In this document: piece after piece, positions 59,184 to 64,000 of the stretch
How the letters are laid out: each line of letters starts with the position of its first letter
How positions within the stretch are numbered: position 1 is the stretch's first letter
NCBI GenBank assembly: GCA_009869945.1
Contig: WIXG01000339.1
Coordinates: 19,334-83,333, forward strand
Source of the DNA: Mesaphorura yosii
Taxonomy: Eukaryota > Arthropoda > Collembola > Poduromorpha > Tullbergiidae
Reading direction: 5' to 3'
DNA: 64,000 nt
The notes under the pieces: model-generated
Database searches by the model: none
What the model was told of the DNA's origin: nothing
The model's input: only the letters and a program-made list of their open reading frames with translations
Position numbers and translations under genes: made by a program

Positions 59184-59245
59184 GTTTCGTGCTTTTTTCG
59201 GAGTGATTTCGGTGCGTACTTTAATTTGGATTGATGTAACTGTTG

Positions 59246-59251
59246 AATAAA
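59246..59251 (+). terminator. Polyadenylation signal of DUS3L
   Basis: AATAAA 63 bases after the stop codon. Confidence 0.6.
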
Positions 59252-59628
59252 TTCGTACTTATTGATTGTTGAGTGTATCACTGAGCCGCTGTCACTCTGA
59301 ATTATTTATTCGCCGAATTCGAACGTCGACTCGACAAAGACGCTTGAAGGAAGCGTAGCTCGTTTCTTGCCAAAACTTGAATTCCGTAAGCGGTAAAGAA
59401 GAGCAGCGTAAACATTCGTTCAGTCTTTCACCGCTGCGTTGCCGCCGTTGCCGTTGCAGAGTTTTGTAAATTTTTCAACTTTTGAAGGTAGCGCTATCAG
59501 GTACAACAGTTTATCAGTTTCAGCTCCAGCTTATCACTTTGTGAGGAACAACGTCCTAATGGCCAGTGTCACCATCACTGTCATTTAAAATCTGCCTGTT
59601 TAGAAGCAAAGGTAGCCAGAACTGAAAT
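59252..59628. other. Spacer between DUS3L and RAD54
   Basis: Both genes read rightward; the space holds the RAD54 promoter and leader. No further feature was seen. Confidence 0.5.
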
Positions 59629-62390
59629 ATGAGACGAAGTAAAGCTCCAAGCCAGTTGGCGAAGAGGGTCAAGCTGTCCAGCGCCAGTAGCGAGAATCGT
59701 CCTTCGACCTCGAGATCAGTGTCAACGGTGACGGCCAAATCTGGGGATGAGGACGCCGCTAGTGAAGGCGTTGACCCCTCTACCCTTCAAAGGACGCCCC
59801 TCAAAACCCTCTCCCACCATGAGGCCTTCATCAGATCCATCCTGGTCAGACCTTTCAAGGTCCCTATTCCTGGGTACACTGGGAATACGTACGGGAGATC
59901 ACTCGGGATCAAGAGGAGTTCGGGGAAGAGGGCGCTACATGTAAGGATGTGGTTTAGTGATTACATTTCCTTTTGGTGGATGCTTCTGACAATTTCTTTC
60001 TGATTATAATTTTATGATAGGACCCTGACGCGCCAGGAGCTCTTATCTTGTACCATCCACCGGAACCCAAACTTGGAGTTACCGTCGTAAGTGGACTTTT
60101 GTATTACACTTTTATTCAACACGATGATTATGATTTGCATAAACGTATATTAATTGTTGCATTGCAGAAACCGGAAAATCAGGAGGTTCACGTCGTGGTT
60201 GATCCTGTGCTCTCAAATGTTCTCAGACCTCACCAGCGTGAAGGTGTAAAATTCCTGTGGGAGTGCGTCAGCGGAATTCGAATTCCTGACAGTTATGGAG
60301 GTAAGCGGTCACTATTCTACGCCCAATTGGAGATTTCGAGATTTGATCAACTTACTAAACTTCCACTCTCTTCATAGCGATCATGGCCGACGAAATGGGC
60401 CTGGGCAAAACACTCCAGGTCGTCTCCCTCGTCTGGACCCTTTTGAAGCAATCCAAAACTGGTCTACCAGCGATAAAGAACGCTGCCATCGTCACGCCAG
60501 CCAGTTTAGTTAAAAACTGGGAAAAGGAATTCGTAAAATGGCTTGGCAACCGAGTCCCAACATTGGCGATTGAAAGTGGATCCAAAGATGAGATTGACAA
60601 GGAGCTGAGCAGTTTCGTAATGGCCCCAATTCTCTACGGTGGTCGAAGGCTGCCAACGCCAATCCTGATTGTGTCTTATGAAACTTTCCGTCTTCATTCA
60701 CATGCCCTGTCAAAGGGCGAGATTGGAGTTATTATCTGTGATGAAGGGCATAGGCTTAAGAATCGGGAGAATCAGACTTACAGCGCATTGGGTGAGATTA
60801 AAATTGTGAATTATGTGATTTGGTTGATTTGTTGAAATTGAGTTGGCTAATAATTTCCAGTTGACCTCAAATGCAAACGACGTGTGATTCTCAGCGGTAC
60901 GCCGATTCAGAATGATCTCCTCGAGTACTTTTCATTAGTTCATTTCGTTAATGAGGGCATTCTTGGAACTGCTCAAGTAAGTCCATCTTTTCGCTTCAGT
61001 GACGAGGGCCACTCCTGCAGAAATGAAAACCGTGTCACGTGCTTCACTTTTCTCTGCAGGAATTCCGAAAGAACTTTGAGCTGCCGATTCTCAAGAGCCG
61101 AGACTGCATTGGGACGGATGAGGACCACAAAAAGGGTCAGGAGAAGCTGCGCGAATTAACAGCGACGGTGGAAAGATGTATGATCCGAAGAACAGCGGCT
61201 CTCTTGACAAAATACCTTCCACAAAAGGTCGAGCTCGTGGTTTGCTGCAATATGACGGCTAGTCAGAAGGAGATGTATCAGGTAATTGTTTGTTAGACTC
61301 GAAAATCAACCTCAATGAGTAAAAACTCTCTCCAACGTTCCCGCAGGAATTCGTGAGAAAATTCACGTTAAACACTGAAAAAACAACCACAACCCTCGCC
61401 GCCATCACAAAACTCAAGAAACTCTGCAACCACCCCGATTTGACGAAGGATTCGATCCCGCCAAAGCTCGACGTCGAAGCTTCCGGGAAGTTCAAAGTGC
61501 TCGACATGCTCCTCGCCGTCGTCCGCTCCACGACGGACGACAAAGTTGTGCTCGTCTCGAATTACACGCAGACACTGGATTTATTCCAGACTCTCTGTCA
61601 ATTACGAGGGTACGGCTACACTCGACTGGACGGGTCGATGGCCATCAAGAAGCGGATGAAAGTTGTAGACAAGTTCAACGACCAGGCGAATAAGAATGAG
61701 TTTGTTTTCATGCTGAGCAGTAAGGCGGGTGGGTGCGGGCTGAATTTGATCGGAGCCAATCGACTCGTCATGTTCGATCCGGACTGGAATCCCGCGAACG
61801 ATGCGCAGGCGATGGCTCGAGTTTGGCGTGATGGGCAGAAGAAGCAGTGAGTTGAAGGGACTTTGCATTGGAATTCAAAGGCAGATTGTGATTTTTGCGC
61901 TCGCGCAGGTGCTTCGTTTACAGATTCCTGGCTACTGGGACCTTGGAAGAGAAAATCCTACAACGCCAGTCGCACAAAAAGTCTCTGAGCAGTTCGATTG
62001 TTGACCAAGACGAGGAACATATTGTTAAGAAGTTTGATCTCGCCACGCTGAAGAAACTCTTCAAGCTGGAGGCCGACACGGTCTCGGACACGCACGACAG
62101 TCTGAAGGTGAGAGAATTGCTGTCAGTGTAGTCGATTTCCTAAGTCTGAACGACAATTAAGACATTGCCTGATTTCCTTTTCCTCCCTTCAACAGTGCAC
62201 CCGCTGTGTGAACGGAATTCAAGTGAAGAAGCCGCCCGAGTCCTCCGACTGCAACTCCGATCTCAGCGACTGGAATCACACGAAGGAGCGGAAAGGAATT
62301 CCCGACCTCGCCATGAAGCAGGTTTGGGCGTCGGGCTCCGTCTCCTTCATCTTCCATCACATTTCTCACGAGCCAATCGTAACGCCTTAA
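59629..62390 (+). CDS. RAD54L: DNA repair and recombination protein RAD54
   Basis: Nine exons (59629-59940, 60021-60086, 60168-60300, 60378-60791, 60861-60976, 61060-61281, 61347-61846, 61909-62107, 62196-62390) give 718 residues; human RAD54L has 747. It is the Swi2/Snf2 motor that works with RAD51 in homologous recombination, remodelling chromatin and driving strand exchange and branch migration. All helicase motifs are visible: I D-E-M-G-L-G-K-T (~175), II D-E-G-H (~290), [12 protein letters not shown] (~320), [24 protein letters not shown] (~580). [11 protein letters not shown] and the C-terminal zinc-type cysteines (C-T-R-C-V-N-G) identify RAD54 rather than another Snf2 member. The N-terminus is basic and Ser-rich, as expected for RAD51 binding. 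Confidence 0.95.
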
Positions 62391-62565
62391 GCCGCCTTGT
62401 GCTCAAGCCAATTGGTGTTTTATTCAATGACATCTTGTATTTTAAGTTATTTACAAAGTTACTTACAAAGCTACCTACAAAGTTGAAAGTCGCGCTTTGT
62501 GATTGGTGGAAAATAAGAAAATCATGAAAGTTACACAAAACATTCGTTTCGCAACTGCCCTGAAT
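62391..62565. other. Short space between convergent RAD54 and TAF8 stops
   Basis: Only 175 bases separate the stop codons. A TTTATT at 62419-62424 would be the TAF8 AATAAA on the minus strand, placing its RNA end near the RAD54 stop. No AATAAA for RAD54 is seen before the TAF8 coding region. Confidence 0.5.
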
Positions 62566-63564
62566 TTACTTTTTCTGTGGGGATTTCTTAATCTGCCGAA
62601 CCGGTCTCAAGAAAGGGTTATCAATAAGTTCCCACTGATCCTCCTCCGCCGCGGCCGCCGTCGCTCCTGTCGACCCTCCCTCCTCATCCTCATCGTTCAG
62701 CTTAGGCACGTTATCCACAGCAGTTTTCTTCACGTAGTTGATCCGGAGCTGAGACTGGTCCTCTTCGAACATCTGATCCTTTGGGATCAAGTGATCCAGG
62801 TAGCTGACGGGCTTTGGCGTGATGAGCGGGAACAGCGACTGGTTTTCCGGGAAGAGGTACGTGCACGGGAGAGTTCTGGCGTAGAATTTCGCGAGAGATC
62901 GCTCCAAGTCTCTGCTTTGTTGGGATAGCTTCTCTCTGCACGTCGCGTAATCTGTGATTGGCTGGCGGTGGGTCTGCGGGGAAGTATTTTGGTGATTAGT
63001 AACAGCTTAGCGAATTGATTAGTTGATAAATCGATTAAATCCCAATATTTCACTTACCGGAGTACGAATGTAAGTGTGCGGATCGGGCATTGGAGGGAAG
63101 TAGTCTGGGATGTACGATGGAAGTGGTCGCTTCTTTCCAACGGATAAAATGACGGGGTTCTTTGGCTGTGGCTGCCCCTGCGGAGCGCTTATGATTGGTC
63201 TACCGGGCCGTTTCGCGAACGCTCGCAGTCCAATCGGATCGATCTTGATGCCCAGATCAGCAAGTGCCATTGTGAGGTCGCCAACGTTCGGGTCGACACG
63301 TCCGGCCAGTTCTGCGAACTGACGTGTCGTGCGGCCCAGTTCGATCAGCACTGCGGAAGCGAAGCGAATTAATTCTTGTCAACCGTGGGATCATTCCCGA
63401 AGCTTGCATTAAATAAGCCTCCGCTTACAACTTTGAAACATTTCCAGCACCGTCTCCACGAGCAGAGGGTCCTCAGTCTTATCGTAACCGACTTCTTGGA
63501 TCATCGATGCCACTAGCTGCATCAGGAATCGACGACGTGGATTGGAGGGGGTGAGCTCCGCCAT
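62566..63564 (-). CDS. TAF8: Transcription initiation factor TFIID subunit 8
   Basis: Three exons (63564-63429, 63350-63058, 62973-62566) give 278 residues. TAF8 pairs through its histone fold with TAF10 (and binds TAF2) inside TFIID, linking lobes of the general transcription factor. Residues ~8-85 form the histone fold (start M-A-E-L-T-P-S-N; later E-M-F-Q-S-L-L-I-E-L-G-R). The second region shows the TAF8 C-terminal signature: D-L-G-I-K-I-D-P-I-G-L, P-S-Y-I-P-D-Y-F-P-P-M-P-D-P-H-T-Y-I-R-T-P, and R-E-K-L-S-Q-Q-S-R-D-L-E. The protein ends with I-D-N-P-F-L-R-P-V and a basic tail like the nuclear import signal of the human protein. Confidence 0.95.
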
Positions 63565-64000
63565 TCTTATCGCCTTTCTTCAAACTGTCCAAGCGTCCAG
63601 CGATGCCTTCGAAGTATTCAACCAAATAGTCCGATTCGAACAAACGAACTTTAACTTCAGGAACGACCGCTGATTAAATTAGGCAACGGAAAAGCAGATG
63701 CCACCGAAGGACACCGACTCATCGACACTATTTTATTTCTTAATCGCCAACTGAACTGAGCGAGCGGTGGAGCAGGCAAGCGAGAGGCAATATGCAAATT
63801 GAACCTGGCGCGTTGTCACTTCAGCAAAGTAAGCGAGAGGCTTCCCTTCTCAAGTTTCCCTCATTTTTATGATTCAGACATGAAACGATACAATTAAGAT
63901 GAGTTTGATATTTGATATATTTATTAAGTTAACGATACAATTAAGACTTGCGATTAGCACGCAGTGTTCACAAATTCACACATTTAATACAAATTGCATA
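63565..64000. other. Upstream of TAF8 to window end
   Basis: TAF8 promoter and leader; no coding exon of a further gene could be recognised. The last ~120 bases are AT-rich, with a near-duplicated AACGATACAATTAAGA phrase at about 63885 and 63931. Confidence 0.4.

Overview
The window is nuclear DNA of a multicellular animal, almost certainly an arthropod. Most genes are split by short GT-AG introns, many of them only 55-100 bases. Encoded proteins include a Ras of the Ras85D/KRAS type, Arf6, RAD54, TAF8, mitochondrial ribosomal protein L10 and a centromeric histone. A CARD/NB-ARC protein, divergent ionotropic-receptor-like proteins, duplicated rhodopsin-type GPCRs and a berberine-bridge-type FAD oxidase point to a springtail (Collembola). 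That taxon is an inference from gene content, not proven. I joined exons by hand from splice sites and reading phase; every multi-exon model below closes to a whole number of codons with a stop.

Layout. 1-6 kb is an accessory zone: an FAD oxidase gene running off the left edge (minus), an ionotropic-receptor-like gene with an internal in-frame deletion (plus), and a GPCR (minus). 6.9-30.2 kb holds conserved single-copy genes: a Reeler/triple-DOMON/cytochrome b561 protein (minus), glucosidase II beta (plus), Ras (minus), an ABCG8-like half transporter (minus), a stomatin/MEC-2-like protein with two candidate first exons (plus), and mRpL10 (minus). 30.5-41.2 kb is a second accessory island: a full-length ionotropic-receptor-like gene and relics of others, a CARD-NB-ARC protein, an unrecognised decayed gene, and a second GPCR whose segment is an inverted copy of the one at 4-6 kb.

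41.3-45.4 kb encodes a 1173-residue, probably myristoylated and mostly disordered protein of unknown family, behind which lies about 8.7 kb with no recognisable gene. 54.0-63.6 kb is compact: Arf6 (minus), a CENP-A/CenH3 histone (minus), DUS3L (plus), RAD54 (plus) and TAF8 (minus), the last two converging with only 175 bases between stop codons.

There is no operon logic. The housekeeping genes serve separate cell systems: ER glycoprotein quality control, small GTPase signalling, sterol-type transport, mitochondrial translation, tRNA dihydrouridylation, homologous recombination, centromere identity and TFIID. The two accessory zones carry sensory and immune-type genes that have been duplicated, truncated and lost, and they share duplicated sequence with each other. 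The points most worth following are the CARD-NB-ARC protein without visible WD40 repeats, the receptor gene that has lost its first membrane segment and pore, the CenH3 gene, and the tandemly tripled DOMON module.
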